From positions 1 to 64,000 of the forward strand of contig JAIVFJ010000170.1 in NCBI GenBank assembly GCA_025765615.1: 64,000 nt of DNA. Reading direction: 5' to 3'. Positions 22,119-34,344 of this stretch are shown here, in pieces (within the stretch, counting starts at the first letter, position 1; each line of letters starts with the position of its first letter). The stretch comes from Zopfochytrium polystomum (lineage: Eukaryota; Chytridiomycota; Chytridiomycetes; Chytridiales; Chytridiaceae). The position numbers and the translations under genes were made by a program. The notes beneath the pieces are model-generated. The model had not been told where the DNA came from. It ran no database searches and saw only the letters and a program-made list of their open reading frames with translations.

Positions 22119-23231
22119 ATGTCGCAGCCAGGCACCCCCTTCGCGCCCGCGGTGGCAGCGCAGATCGCAGCATGGTGGGAGGCGGCGGCGGCGACCCCTT
22201 CTCCTCCCGGCGGCGGCGGCAATGGCGTTGGAACAACTCTGGGGCCGCCGCCGCCGCCGCCGTCGCGCCGCCCTTTGGTCGTCGGACTCTCCGGCCCTCA
22301 GGGTCTGTGTGTGTGTGTGAGTGCGTGCGTGTCTGTGTGTGTGGTCGACCAATGATCTCTTGCTTCTCCAACGACAACAACAACAACAACAACATCATCA
22401 TCATCATCTATCCAAACAGGCATTGGCAAGACAACGCTCACCAACAGTCTCTTGAGGATTCTCAAGGATGAACACACTCTCAGAGCATGCTGCTTCTCCC
22501 TCGACGACCTATACCCTACCGCTGCCAACCAGCTGAGCGCCGCTCGGGCGAACCCCGGAAACAAGCTCGTCGAGTTTCGCGGCAACCTTCACGACATTGA
22601 ACTCGGCGTAGCGACGATTACCGCGCTGCTTTCGTCCTCCTCGTCGTCGTCGTCGTCGTCGTCTTCATCGGCGCTAACTACTGCAACCACTGCCGCGATT
22701 CCGGTCTTCGACAAGAGCCTAAACGGCGGTCGCGGCGACCGTAAGCCCGTCGACCAGTGGACCATTGTGGACTTGCCCTTGGACGTGATCATCTTGGAGG
22801 GCTGGTGCCTTGGTTTCCGGCCCCTTGACGATAGCCGTCTGGCGAGCGCTGTGGATGCGCTGCCTCCCACCGCGTTTTCCCGGCAACACTCCCTCGACGA
22901 TTTGCGAACTGTTCAAGCCAACTTGAAGCGCATGGAGGAGTCCATTTACATCTTCTTTGACGCCTTTATACAGCTCGCGCCGACGGACGTCTCGCTCGTG
23001 CGCAAGTGGCGAAAGCAGCAGGAAGACTCTATGAGAGAGGCGCTTGGAGACCCATCCGCCGGGCTGAACGACGACCAGTTGACCGAGTTCATTTCGCGCT
23101 TCATGCCTTCGTACGAGTTGGGCCTGGATCGGCTAACCAAGGACGGGTTTTTTGGTGACTCGAGACCGGGGCGGTTCTTGCAGATTACGCTGGAGGAGGA
23201 CCGTCAAGTGTTGAGCTCGAACCTCAAGTGA
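22119..23231 (+). CDS. Tda10/glycerate-kinase-like P-loop kinase
   Basis: The start at 22119 (MSQPGTPFAPAVAAQIAAWW) precedes a P-loop interrupted by an intron: GLSGPQG is joined to IGKTTLTNSLL, giving the Walker A GxxGxxGKTT. Family blocks follow: ACCFSLDDLYPTAANQ, KLVEFRGNLHDIELG, a poly-Ser run of about 13 residues from (TCG/TCC)n near 22630-22670, IPVFDKSLNGGRGDRKP, LPLDVIILEGWCLGFRP and FIQLAPTDVSLVRKWRKQQE. The C-terminus is FISRFMPSYELGLDRLTKDG. This matches yeast Tda10, a nucleotide-binding kinase related to plant D-glycerate 3-kinase; the physiological substrate in fungi is unclear. Length is near the family norm apart from the Ser insertion. Confidence 0.88.
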
Positions 23232-23362
23232 AACAAACACGCACCCTTCGTATTCCTTTACTACTACTGTAACAGTTTCAAAAATATACAACTGAACGTT
23301 TGTGGGAACTATTGCAACGTGCTTACAATGGTATTGTTATTTACAAGTAACATCAAAATGAA

Positions 23363-26300
23363 ATGCAGCATCTATTCTCGTCTCACGAAATCGACCGGTG
23401 GTTGCTCCTTCTGACGGCCGACTCACAGCATGCCCGGGAGGTCACCACGGACGCGCGACTCGCCGCCAGTTGCGGGACCCAGGACGGCCAACTCCGAATC
23501 GGCTGTGCGGCGAGCGATTGCACGCTCACAAAGGCGCGCCAGACCAAGCTGCAAACCCTCCTCCGGTCGATGGACGCCGGCGTCTCCGAGGCGACGTGGC
23601 GGCTTCTCTCGCTCCTCGTCCAGTCCCCCTTCCACCAAACGCGTGCCGCCGCCGCCTTTTTCGCGTCCACGTCCGAGCCGGCGGGTTGCAGCGCCCGCGC
23701 CCGACGCGGCGGCGGCGGCCGGGGAAGAAGCACCTTTCCTCGCTGGGGACGCGGGACCCATCGGCGACGACAGCGCCACCACCACCGCCGCCGAAGCCGC
23801 CAAAGCCGTCGCCGGGTTAACAGCGAGCGCCCGCGAGCGCGCCCGCATCCTACGCGACCTCAAAATCCCCGACCGCGCCATCAGCCTCGTGCGCGACGGC
23901 TTCCCGTCGGGCGAGCCGGGCCCCCCGCGCGCCGCCATGCACTTTGTGGGCGTCGCGTGGGCGTCCACGGACGCCGCGGAGCTACTGGCCGCGTACACGC
24001 GCTTCCTCCCGCTACTCCTGGAGCGCCTCGCCGGCGGCGGCGACCCCGTCCAGCGCGCCGTGGCCGTCTTTGCGTGCCGCACCGTCACGGCGTCAGAGCG
24101 CCTGCGCAAGTTTATGGTCGACTCGGGCGTCGTGGGTCGCGTCCAGGACGTGCTCGCCTACCTGTGTGGCGGCGGGTCGACAACCCCTCCTCAGCAGCAG
24201 CAGCCACAAGTCCCCACGGCGACGGCCGCTGTCGCCACCACCGCGCACAACAGCGGGGCGTACCAGACCTACGTCGACGACGAGCGCATACACTGCCTCG
24301 CCGTCCTGAAGCAGGTTTCCAACGTGACGCCGGAGCTGCGCGACACCCTGTCTTCAGAGCTGAACCCGTGCCGGTCTCTTGCGTGGGTTCTGCAGGAAGA
24401 AGGCGCAAAGGACGAGGAGATCGTGCAGGTATATTCATTTTGCATACTTCAATCATCCCTTACAACCGAGGCGACGTGACACAAAGGCGCAATTCCAACT
24501 CGAAAAAAAACCAAAAAAAAAAAACCAAAAAAAAAAAAAAAAAAGGTGTGTAAAGTAATTGCAAACATGGTCGTAGCCGACCTCGCGGCCTCCAAAGACA
24601 TCGGGCGAAACGACGACTCCGCTCCTCTTGAAGCTCCTGGTCGCAAACGAACGCCCGCACCGCGTCGTCACATGGATCCTGCGCGCGCTGCGCAACGCAG
24701 CGACGGCGGCACCCGCCCGGACGTGGCAGGATATCCACGCGCTCATGCCGCAGGTCGACGTGGTCAAGACGCTCGCGGCGCGGCTCGAGTCCCGGGACAC
24801 GCTTGCGGCCATCGACGCCCTCGCGACGGCGCGAGAGCTGTCGCGCTTTCCTGCGGAGAGAGAGGCGGGCGAAGAGTGGGTTTAGTCCGTTTTGGGCTTG
24901 TTTTTCCGAAAGCGCGCTAAGGAAGCCTGTTTTTAATTGATGATCCTCAGCGCGAACGTCAAGACTGGTGGCGGTGGTGGCGGCGGCGGCGAGGGGCAGC
25001 ACGTCCGCATCTCGAGGGCGAGCCAGTCGGACAGAACAAAGCGCTCGTCTTCTTCCGAGGCCGCGAGACATCAAGCGAACGTCAGCGCAAAGCCAAATGC
25101 CTCCCGGTGGGTGCTCTGCAACGGACGTAGCGTAATCTCTTCTTAACTATTCAATTCCACGGTCGGAAAACCTCCACATCCCGTATTTTTTGTCATTCAA
25201 AGGCATGACGACAGCAGTAGCATCCTGGCACAAGATCCACGCCCTTTGATTCTCAAGCACTTTCTGCCCGGCATCATGGTAATACTCGAGCACTACAGCC
25301 GCTGGCCACAAGCGGCGGTGCACCAGGTCTTGTCCCTGGTCTGCAACTTGTCGGTCAAGGACAAGTTGGCGCAGCAGCTCACCCAGCAGCCTCGGCTGCT
25401 TTCCGGCGTCATTCGCATTCTCGTGGAGACTTGCACGCCGCGGGCGCCCATTGTCCCCTTGGCGGCTCCGTCCGTGAGAGGCGACGGTAGCTTTGCAATA
25501 GCGGCTGCCACAGGCCATTTCTTCCCAGAGGCGCCGACAGGAGCGACAGCAGGCAGCTGCCGCGACGACGGCCACGGTGGGGGCGGCGGCGGTCTTGGGA
25601 CGGACCTTTCGCTCGACAGCTTGGCTTGCTTGCGCAATCTGTGCATCGACGAGGCGGCGTGCCTCGAAATCATGGCGTCAGCGCACGGAACGCTCCTGCA
25701 GATCCTGCTGCACTGTCCGCACCAGGAAGACGGCCAAGGCGGCGGCGGCGGCGAAACGCACCAGCTCCTGTCGCTATCGGTGCTGCGGAACCTCGCGCTG
25801 CAGAACACGCACTGCCTGCGGCGGCTGCTGCGGCAGTCGAGCGAGGCCGAGGAGGCGCGCGAGGAGTTCGAGAAGCTCGGCGCGGCGCGGGCCAGCGTGA
25901 TCCGCGCCTCTGTTAGCGGCGGCGGCGGCAGGCACGGCGGCAGGCCGAGTCGAGCCGGCGAGCGGCTCGGGGCGTGGGACTCAGGGTTTGTGGCCGAGGT
26001 CGTGGCGGCGCTGGCATCGCGGGACGTGCGCGGCGTGCAGCGGTGCGCGGTGGACATTGTGGAGCGGGTGATTGCAGCGGGGGGCGAGGACGGCCGGCGC
26101 GCGTTAGTCGAGCAAGGGTGCACGCACGCGCTCCTGGCTGCGATGGACGACCGCTCGGCGTCGGGTGCGGGAGTCGTCGCTGGCGCCACCGCTGCCGATG
26201 GACACGGAGCGCGGGCCGCAAAGTGCTATCGCGAGCTGAAGGAGTTTGAGGAGCGGCTCGCCGGGCTTGGCTCGCTCGATCCGTGGGTGCGGATCCGCCG

Positions 26301-26535
26301 GCGGTGGGAGGCGCAGGACAGGGAGCGGATGCAGATGCAGCAGCTCGAGGTGGACAAGACGGGGGCGGCGTCGGCGTCTTTGGCGACGGCAACGGCAGCG
26401 ATCGCACCGGGTGCGGGGGTGGGAAGGTCGGGGACGTCATCATCGGTGCCTGGCGGGCTGCGGGGCCGGCCACCGGTGGGCCGTGGCAGTAGTAGGGGCG
26501 GGTCGCGGCGGCAGCAGCGGAGGTGCCCGCTTTGA
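23363..26535 (+). CDS. Armadillo-like repeat protein, family not identified
   Basis: Helical-repeat protein built from several exons. The N-terminal part from 23363 contains [19 protein letters not shown]; a 49-nt intron (donor GTGCCG near 23642) would restore the frame into APAPDAAAAAGEEAPFLAG. ARM-like units follow: VQRAVAVFACRTVTASERLR, HCLAVLKQVSNVTPELRD, VVTWILRALRNAAT. From 25246 come AAVHQVLSLVCNLSVKDKLA, LACLRNLCIDEAACLEIM, LLSLSVLRNLALQNTHCLR and QRCAVDIVERVIAAGGEDGR. Low-complexity Gly/Pro/Gln loops separate the units. Introns at about 24429-24545 and near 24880-24952 are supported by GT-AG borders; others are uncertain. The repeat pattern recalls SmgGDS, ataxin-10 or Vac8-like proteins, but no family-specific motif was recognised. 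The tail is Arg/Gly/Ser-rich. Confidence 0.6.
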
Positions 26536-26780
26536 CGGCCGAGGACGAGGAAAGAGCAGCAGCAGCAGCAGCAACAGCCCCAGTAGTAGCAGCAAATTGT
26601 CGATGAAGGGGCAAAAATCAAAAACAGGGGTGCCAACTCCAACGAATGTGCCACCGGCGGTGATGTCCCGGCCATGATGATGAAGGGGATGAGGCCGATG
26701 AAGGAGGACGAGGACGATGAAGGGTATGTCGGACGGACGGACGTACTGTATGTGCCTTCCCGTCGCCGCCACCGCCCGCC

Positions 26781-26788
26781 TATAAAAT
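26781..26788 (+). promoter_or_regulatory. TATA box upstream of the unknown gene at 26.9 kb
   Basis: TATAAAAT sits about 135 nt before the ATG at 26923, in a GC-rich context. It is one of few clear TATA boxes in the window. Confidence 0.5.
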
Positions 26789-26922
26789 AGCGCGCCCCCG
26801 CTCTTCTTGCCCCACTCACAACACCGCCAATCTCCCCCTGTTTAGACCGTGCGGCCCTGCTGCTGCTGCTGCTTCTGCTGCATTACCTCGATACCTCTTG
26901 CAGAATCAATAAGAAAACAAAA

Positions 26923-28589
26923 ATGAGCTTTGGGAGCGGCTCCAGCGACTACTACTTTAGAGCTTTTGTGAGTGGGATTGAATGATTACTGATTTAAAAC
27001 AAACATCCGTCCCAGTTCCCTCACCAAACATTTGATTTCTCTGCTATTCTGTCACTCAATTGCGCTTAGGGGTCACCGTACAGCTCCGACTCGGAGGTAA
27101 TGAAGTTATCATCTCCTCCGCTGCCCGTTTCCGCGAGCTAAACTATTCTTTTCCTTCACATCTTTCCCCCATACAACCTCATCCCCATCGAGCAGAGTCC
27201 CGACAGCGGACATGGAACGCCACACAGCGTGGGGTAGCGTCTCCGACGTCGCCAGCTCCATCGAGGACCCTGAATTCTGGGCAATCATCCACTCTCTCTC
27301 GATCGGCGCCGCCGGGGCCGCAACCGGCGACGGCGCCGCCGCTGCGCCAGCGCCGCAAAGAAGCATTGTCGACGAGCTTCTGGACCCTCAGACGTTCATC
27401 GACATGCTCATCAAGAAAGAAGTGGATGACGACGGCGGCGAGATGTGCGACGGACGAGGGGACGCTCACTGTGTAGGCCTCGCGGAATCCCAGTACTGCG
27501 CTTCGCCGTCCGCCTTTGGGCCCGTGTCGCTCCCGCCGTCGCCCATCCACGACGGCTTTGGTGGTGTGCCCCTCCACCTACCTCCGCTACCGGGTTCGAA
27601 TAGCTCCGTCAAGATTCCCTCAATAGACAGCGAAATGAGTAAGTCCGAAACAATTTACCACGCCTTTTTAACTTGCAAAAACGCACACAAACACAAACAC
27701 ACACACACACACACACACAGCAGAGAACCAGCACCATCACGCCACCGACTCCGCGACAACCACCGCCAGCTCGCCCACGGCGCGCGCGCTCCACCACCTG
27801 GCTTCGATGTGGGAGTCGGACGAGGAAAAGGCGGCGGCGGCGGCGGGGACCAGCGACTCGGCTTGCGTGCACGCGGCGGGGCTCGCGTTCGGCTGGTTCC
27901 TCGGCAAGGACCTGGCCCTAGCCCCCGGCTCGGTTGGCGGCAGCGACGCGTGGTCGGCGTCGGCGTCCTCTGCGGCGTCGGCGACGGCGGCGCAGGACCC
28001 GCTGGTCCACCAGCAGCAGAAGCAGCGGCTGGTGTCGCGTCGGGAACTGCGCGCTGTTAGGGAGAGGAAGGTCCTGGCGCTGCTGTGCGCGCGGTGGGGC
28101 GGCGGCGGCGAGGCAGCAATCACGGACGACGGCGACGAGCAGCCTGGCGACGCGTCCGCCGCAGCGCTGCCGCTGCCGGCGTTGGTGGGGCGAAGCCTGG
28201 TCCTGGAGGCGCTGGAAGCGCTGCGCGCGGAGGCGGCGGCGTCGCCACAGGCGTCCGCGTCGTCCGGGTCTTCGTCCCGGTCGTCGACGTTGTCGTCGTC
28301 GTCGTCAGCGGGTGCGGCTGCGGCGGCGGAGGCGGCTGCCGCGGCGGTGGCGGGCACGGCCGGGCTGCGTGCTCTGCTGGAGCTGGTCGAGTGCAGTCGC
28401 GAAAAGATGAAGGTGCTTGGGGTGTCTGGGGAGCGGCTGGCGCGAGCGAGACAGCAGGTGCGCGCGGCGGTTGAAGGGCACGTCAAGGATTGCGTTGCGT
28501 GGTGGAAGGAGAGCCGGGCGGCCGTGGCGTCGCAAGACGTGGAAAAGCTGCGCGCCCTCGTCGCAACCTTGGATGGCCAGCAGCAATAG
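26923..28589 (+). CDS. Hypothetical Ala/Ser-rich protein
   Basis: Not recognised. The first exon MSFGSGSSDYYFRAF ends at a GTGAGT donor. A mini-exon GSPYSSDSE (about 27069-27095) and an exon beginning SPDSGHGTPHSVG (about 27194) follow with good GT-AG borders. The natural continuation SVSDVASSIEDPEFW is one base out of frame after the G-run at 27231-27234, so either an extra G (error or mutation) or a start at ATG 27212 must be assumed. Later blocks are IVDELLDPQTFIDMLIKKEV, an intron with (CA)n, then HHLASMWESDEEKAAAAAG, AAGLAFGWFLGKDLALAPG and SRRELRAVRERKVLALLCAR. A helical C-terminus (GLRALLELVECSREKMKVLG ... VEKLRALVATLDGQQQ) closes it. The ordered C-terminal half may be a four-helix domain. 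Confidence 0.55.
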
Positions 28590-29338
28590 GCGCCCTTTCC
28601 TGTTGTCGTCGCCGTCGTCGTGGTCTGATCATTATCTTAAAACCTTGTCGAGTCTTTTAGTCATTTATTGATCTCTTCGATTCCTTTGAGGTGGATGACC
28701 TTTCTGTTGCCCAGTACCATTTTCGCTACCGCTCACTATCTCTTTCCATCTCTTTCCATCTCTTTCCATCTATTTCTGCCTCTCCGTCATTCCAAAGCGG
28801 GCTTTTCTCTTCCTTTTCATTGTTTAACCAGCAAATGCTGAAGCACTTTCACTACCTCGAATGGCAACCCGAACGTTGAAGTTCATTAGCGCTCTATCAT
28901 CTTTGGTGTTGGAGCATGGGAGAGCTGAGTCATCTCGGCTACCTCAAGCCACCAAGAGAGATAACAAAGCAAGGAGCAACAACGATGGGGCGTCGAACCA
29001 CGCGAAGGGAGCCTATCAGTTCGATTGAGGACTAAGTGTCCGTGTCAATCGGCGTGGAAGTGATGAACGAAAGCATGACTACAATATCCTCAGTCGGAAG
29101 GGCGTGGTTGTTGCTTCCACTCTTGCTCTCGCATGTTTTATTCTCTCGTGTGCTGTGAAAAGGTGGTGTTCGATGGTGGCTGGCATCGGGCGAGAAGTTG
29201 TGGATGCAAGAAAGAAGAAGACGAGGAGCACAACAGCGCATGCACGACAAGGCAGGCTAACAAAAGAGTATGAAGAAATGATACCAAACTGCAAATTGTT
29301 AAGAATGCATTCGTTGAGAACAACGGCACTTTTGCCAC
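28590..29338. other. Intergenic region between convergent genes
   Basis: About 750 nt between the stop of the hypothetical gene (+) and the stop of the NBR1-like gene (-). It includes a tandem CTCTTTCCAT repeat (about 28739-28770). A 71-codon minus-strand frame with a hydrophobic start (29294-29079) is present but unsupported. No clear gene. Confidence 0.45.
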
Positions 29339-31725
29339 TCAGTAGTCATCTTGGTCATAAGCGTCGTCCAAAGGGATGAAAGAATACTTGCTCTTGCCCC
29401 TCTTCGGCCTGTCGGAGCGTTTTTTGTGGGACAGAAGCCTCTCGGTCACTTTCTCAACGTCGCCGTCAAACTTATTCAGCAGCCGTTGATTCCTTTCCAA
29501 ATCAGTAAATCCCATTTCGAGCAACATTACTTGCTTGTCCGAAAACTCTGCATGATTTGCGATTGGAGTGTCGTCCTCTCCACTGCTGTACTCAATCGAG
29601 TCCAGGGGGGGTTCTTCTTCCAAGGGTTCGTAGGAAAGAACAGGACGGCGAGACAAGGACGATGACGACGAAGAGGCAGCTCCCACAGCTGCGGCACTCG
29701 CATATGATGATGGTCGTGGAGGGCTCTGGAAAACGACCGGCTCCATTTTGCTCTCCACCTCGATTTCATTCACAGGGGCAGAGGGCAAGCTTGCGTTACC
29801 AATAGAGGGTAGAGGCGACGTCACAGGGAACGACCCCGGAATGACAATTTCTACACTATTGCCTCCAACAAACACCTGCTGTTCAGGTAATGTAACGGTC
29901 TCGTCATCGAAGGTAGACGTTGAGGACGACTTTGTCGAGCTATTCGTGGTCTGAGCTAGCACTCGTGGGGCGGCATTGCTCGCATCATATCGGTTGAACC
30001 AATGGTTGGGTGGGTGGATCTCCTTGGCAGACGAAATGCATACTTGGCACAAGTCATAATCACGGCAGTCAACGCATTTGTAGCGGGATCCGACAATGGA
30101 GGTGCGCTCACAGCCATCACATTGAATACCGCGGTGAAGTTGATAAGGCGTTGTCAACTTGTAAAACTTGTGAGCTGGGTGAAAAGTTGCTGCTGTTGCA
30201 AAGCAAGCCTCGCAGAGATCTGTAAAACCATGTTAGAGAAAGTCCAGAATCAATCAATGTCTATAAGTCAGTCGATACTGACCATAATCGGGGCAGTCGT
30301 CACACTTGTAGCGTATCCCCGAAAATTTGGTCCCATCGCAGTTGTCACAAAACACATTGTTCCACAAGTCTGTGACGATACGATCGCGCCCCTGGCCCCA
30401 TCCGATACCAGCTCCGTGGTAACCATGGTGTCCGAACCGAGCACCATTTCCACGGCGGTGGGAACCGCGGTGTCCCGAAGTTTCCGAACCACGCTCGCAG
30501 CGCGGGCGACAGTTGAATCTTGGGTTATCAAAGGATGAAGGGTCTTCCGGAGAGAATGCCGTGGAATCATGGGTGGCTTCAGGCCCAGGCTGGCTCGAAG
30601 TCTGTTCTGGCGGGTGTCGAAGATGATGAGGGTGATGTGGATGAGGGCGATGATGAAAGCGTGGTCCCATGTGAAAGGGAGAAGGCACCCAGTACTGGCC
30701 AATAGGCGAGAAGCCAGGAACACCAGGGTAAAGAGGTGGACCCGGGGGTGGAGGGAATGGAGGTGGAGCGAAGCTCGCAGCAGATGGCTGGGGAGAAGGA
30801 CTGTGTAGTGAAGGGGCTGCTTCCGCCACCGTCGGAGTCGATGCGGTCTCAGAGGCGACTGGATCACTGTCGACGCCAACATCCACCTGGACATCGGCCA
30901 CTTGAACATCGGCCACTTCAACATCGGAAGTTTTTCCATATCCAAGGTACATATCGAGTTCAGTCGGTGGTACGACAGTAGGCACGATGGGTTCGCACGG
31001 ATCTTTCGTGAGCATGACTTCGTGATCCATTTCAACTGCTGGAGATTGAGCTACAGCTTGATAACTTTCAGGAACAGGCACCGATTCTTCAGTAACATCT
31101 GCCACATCCGCCGAATCAGGAACTTCACGAACATCGGCAACGCCGACTTCGCTTCCCTGATCTTGGGGGACTGTTATGGGAACCGACACTCCAGAGCCGG
31201 ACGAGTCCGACGCTGACGCGGAGGTCATGGATGCTTCCAACGGTCCATCCTCATTGTCCGAAACAAACTCGAAGTCATCCCCTGTCTTGCGGTCGGATAC
31301 CGTCACTTTCAGAGAAGCCACGTCGGAATTGACAGTCAGAGCCCGGAAGAGGTCCACAAGCTCCCTGGCGACGCCAGGTTTTGTTTGATGGATTTTGGTT
31401 AAATGCTGAACCGTGCCACCCAACAGAACACACACCTTTCAGTGTCAAGAATGACCTCATCGCCATCCTCGTCCAGGTAGGACAGAGATATGGGAAGAGG
31501 GATGCCAAACACGCCCGCAAGGCGTTTTTCCAAGTCAGAAAAGTAGGAGGTCTGGGCAGAAGAAGGGACGGCGGGGTCAAAAGTGACAGCGACCTTGCGC
31601 AGAGTCGCTGAAGCTGCGGCTTGTGCGCCGATGGGCTGGGCGAGGCCCCCGCGAGCAGAGAAGTCAAACGACGGGGAGATGCGTGCCTTGATGGCGATGG
31701 TCTTGGGAGACGACGACGGCGGCAT
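29339..31725 (-). CDS. NBR1/p62-like selective autophagy receptor (PB1-ZZ-ZZ-UBA)
   Basis: The start at 31725 ([16 protein letters not shown]) opens a PB1 domain with the acidic OPCA-like motif [15 protein letters not shown]. An intron (donor GTGTGTGT, about 31435) joins [11 protein letters not shown] long acidic then Pro/His-rich disordered region follows (31.3-30.5 kb). The first ZZ zinc finger is [20 protein letters not shown]; after an intron the second is [20 protein letters not shown] with DLCQVC. Near the C-terminus lies a candidate LC3/Atg8-interacting motif (SYEPLEEE) and a UBA-like helical domain ([20 protein letters not shown]). PB1 drives self-assembly, UBA binds ubiquitin, LIR binds Atg8 (family knowledge). 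The NBR1-specific FW domain was not found. A TATA-like ATAAAAAGG lies about 250 nt upstream on the minus strand. Confidence 0.87.
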
Positions 31726-31970
31726 GGCTTTTGCTTTGCTTCCGGCTTCGGGATAGGGATCTCTCTCGGTCTCTCTTCTGACTCGGGGAACTGTCGTTGA
31801 AACGGAGACTGGTAGTGCTTTGTGCTGGAAAGATAGAGCGAGGCCCTGTTGAGGATTGATCGATGTTGGCTGGTGCTGGCTGGTGCTGGCTGGTTGAACG
31901 GGCACCAAGAAGTCGCTGCGAGGGAGTGGAACTAAACTTTGCCCGCTCGCTCCCGATTGCTGGCTGTTCG

Positions 31971-31984
31971 CTCCTTTTTATCCC
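31971..31984 (-). promoter_or_regulatory. TATA-like element upstream of the NBR1-like gene
   Basis: Reads GGGATAAAAAGGAG on the minus strand, about 250 nt upstream of the ATG at 31725. Poly-T and GA tracts flank it further upstream. Confidence 0.4.
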
Positions 31985-32137
31985 TGTGTTGATTCCACTT
32001 TTTTTTTTTTTTTTCTTTTTTTTTTCTCTCTTTTCTCTTTTTTTCTTGTCAAGGAATAACAAAGGACCCCACGAAGAGAGAAAAAAAAAACCAAAAAAAA
32101 AGAAAAAGGTGAAAAAGACAGGGTGGCGCGGCAAAAA

Positions 32138-32177
32138 GCGAGAGAGAGAGAGCGAGAGAGAGAGAGAGAAGAGCGAG

Positions 32178-32217
<40 letters not shown>

Positions 32218-32385
32218 TCAACCCCAATCATCGGTCGTTGTTCGAGCCACTGATCGAGCCTCGTTGGCTCAAGTGAGCCGCGCGGTTTCGCCCATCACGC
32301 GAACGAGAAACTGGAATCCGGCGACAATGAGCGTCGTGCCTAGCACGTCGCCGATCGACGTTATCAATGAAAATATGTAGTCCTG

Positions 32386-32431
<46 letters not shown>
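32138..32431. repeat. (GA)n tracts flanking the SLC41 3' end
   Basis: Two GA-rich tracts run at about 32138-32211 (upstream of the NBR1-like gene) and 32389-32431 (inside the last SLC41 intron, where it reads as the CT-rich polypyrimidine tract before the acceptor). Confidence 0.85.
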
Positions 32432-32434
<3 letters not shown>

Positions 32435-34344
32435 ACAGATAATAAGCAAGAAGAAAACAAAAAGTACACGTCGTCAACGGGTTGAGAAACTAAAGCGATG
32501 AAACTGACAGCAAGCAGCAGTAAACTTACATCTGGGTCCAGCCCATTCCGCCAGAGGGCCTCCGATATCCGCGTCGTCAAAACCATGAGCACCGCCGTCT
32601 GGTGGAGGTGGAAATAGATGTTTTTGTGGACTGTCAGTTTCAAAGACACGACTGACAACTTCATAGCGAGGGGGATAGTACCAGTCCACAGCTTGCAAGC
32701 AGGTAAACCAACGTGAACTTCCAGTCAATCGCCGTGTCGCCAAGTCCAAGAACTTTGACCACAAGCAGGAACAGCAGCTGCGTCAAAATGTTGATAAGGA
32801 ACAATGCTGCTTGATTCGAATCAAATCGTCGTCTGCGCGGAGCGGCAATCACTCTTTTTGGGCCCATATGTAACTCGGTGGAGAGTCGAGATGCGAAAAC
32901 ACAGGCAAGGTTCCCACAAACCCCTAAAGCACAATTTTAACATTCTCAAATGAGGCAACTACACTCCTACGGACCGTTCATGACGGGAACCAAAATTGCC
33001 AGGCCGACATATGCATCTGCAAAATTTCTCGTAAGGACAAAGCGGCAGCTTCGCAAAACAACTGCTTACCAATAAATCTTTCGAGAACAAGCCCAGCCAA
33101 GGAAGAAATTGCCATGGCGGCGACTAATGGTGACCAACCCGTTTGGAGCACATTGGCAACGTGCTCGTTTTGGACAACAATCCAAACCCAGAACGGCAGC
33201 AGGCTAAGCACGAAAACAATCAATAAGACGGAAATTGGGGTATCTGCTCGGTATCGAGCTTTAGCTTTGAAATTCTGCGGCCTCATATTTGATCTGTACC
33301 TGACACTTTGTTCAAAACTGTCGCCGAAGTCGCAAGGACGAGGAGAGTGATAAGATCACCGAGGCTGGCGGCGACTGGGGTCGCTATTGAAACGGATCAA
33401 AGGCCATTCAAGTGTTGCGCACTACGAACCGATGTTGTCTGGGTCAATCTTCAGCATTCGGCAAATAATGACCATCCCGCACATTGCGCAGCCAAGCGCG
33501 AAGCTTGTTGACGCAGCAGTAACGATGCCCGCCGCGCATATCATCGCGGTGTCAGCAGCTGTGTTTACACGGCCGTGAATGATTCTTCGGTTTCGTTTTA
33601 GTGCCGGCGTCTCCGCGCTCAAGAGTTATTCGCCTCACCCGCTCATGACTAAACTCCACAATGACGCAAGTCCTGATATACACGCCGCCTGCGTCTGTTT
33701 CGTTTGCAGGCACATCCACGTAGATTTAACCAACAAGCAAATGCGCGCACTGGAGTGGTCGTCCGCCGCACCTGGAGAAGCGCCATGTTTCCAACCAGCA
33801 GCCTCCATCTAGATCGGGGCGAGTCCAAGTGCCCCATGTTGGACGCGGTGGAAAGCCGCGACGCGAGGTTCATCTCCAAATTGCCCTTGAGGCCGAGGAG
33901 CGTTGGAACGAGTATGAACAGTTCCGACTTTTTGAACACCACCCACTCCTGCTGTAGGTGATTCAGGAGGGACCCGGCGAGGATCAGCCCCGCCAGCGAC
34001 AGCCAGACAGATGTAATTGCTTCTCGGAAAAGACTGACAGCGACTGAAAGCGACGGCCGCCGCCCGATGCCGGGAAGGAGGCCAGCATCGACGGACGAGC
34101 TTCCCGGTTTGAAGGGGGTTGGACTCAACGTGGTGAGGAGGGCGCCGGAATGGTCGGAGCCGTGGAAATGGAGGGATGTGAGGCGATCTGCATATTCGGG
34201 GGGCCATGGATGGTCCCCAAAATGTCGCTGATCCACTGCTCGTGTCGCGGGGTTGGGAGCAAGGGGCCCGCTGCTTCTGATATTTCGGCGAGAGCGCGCA
34301 CTCTCATTCAGAAAGTCTGAAGGAGAGCTTCGCCCCCAATCCAT
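32269..34344 (-). CDS. SLC41/MgtE-type magnesium transporter
   Basis: The start at 34344 (MDWGRSSPSDFLNES) gives a hydrophilic N-terminus. The first MgtE-like half follows: SLFREAITSVWLSLAGLIL, SELFILVPTLLGLKGNLEMN and LASRLSTASNMGHLDSPRSR. Across introns come ALKRNRRIIHG / TAASTSFALGCAMCGMVIIC, DPDNIATPVAASLGDLITLL and WSPLVAAMAISSLAGLVLER. The second half is AYVGLAILVPVMNG joined to CGNLACVFASRLSTELHMGP, then FLINILTQLLFLLVVKVLGL. The last exon is DYIFSLITSIGDVLGTTLIV ... GETARLT. The paired LKGN/GN..ASRLST signatures in two repeats are diagnostic of SLC41, which moves Mg2+ across the plasma or organelle membrane. Exons are small and introns about 50-130 nt. Confidence 0.9.

Noticed and set aside
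29079..29294. Short minus-strand frame with a hydrophobic start between convergent genes
   Set aside because: Only 71 codons, no homology recognised, lies in the 3' flank of the NBR1-like gene.
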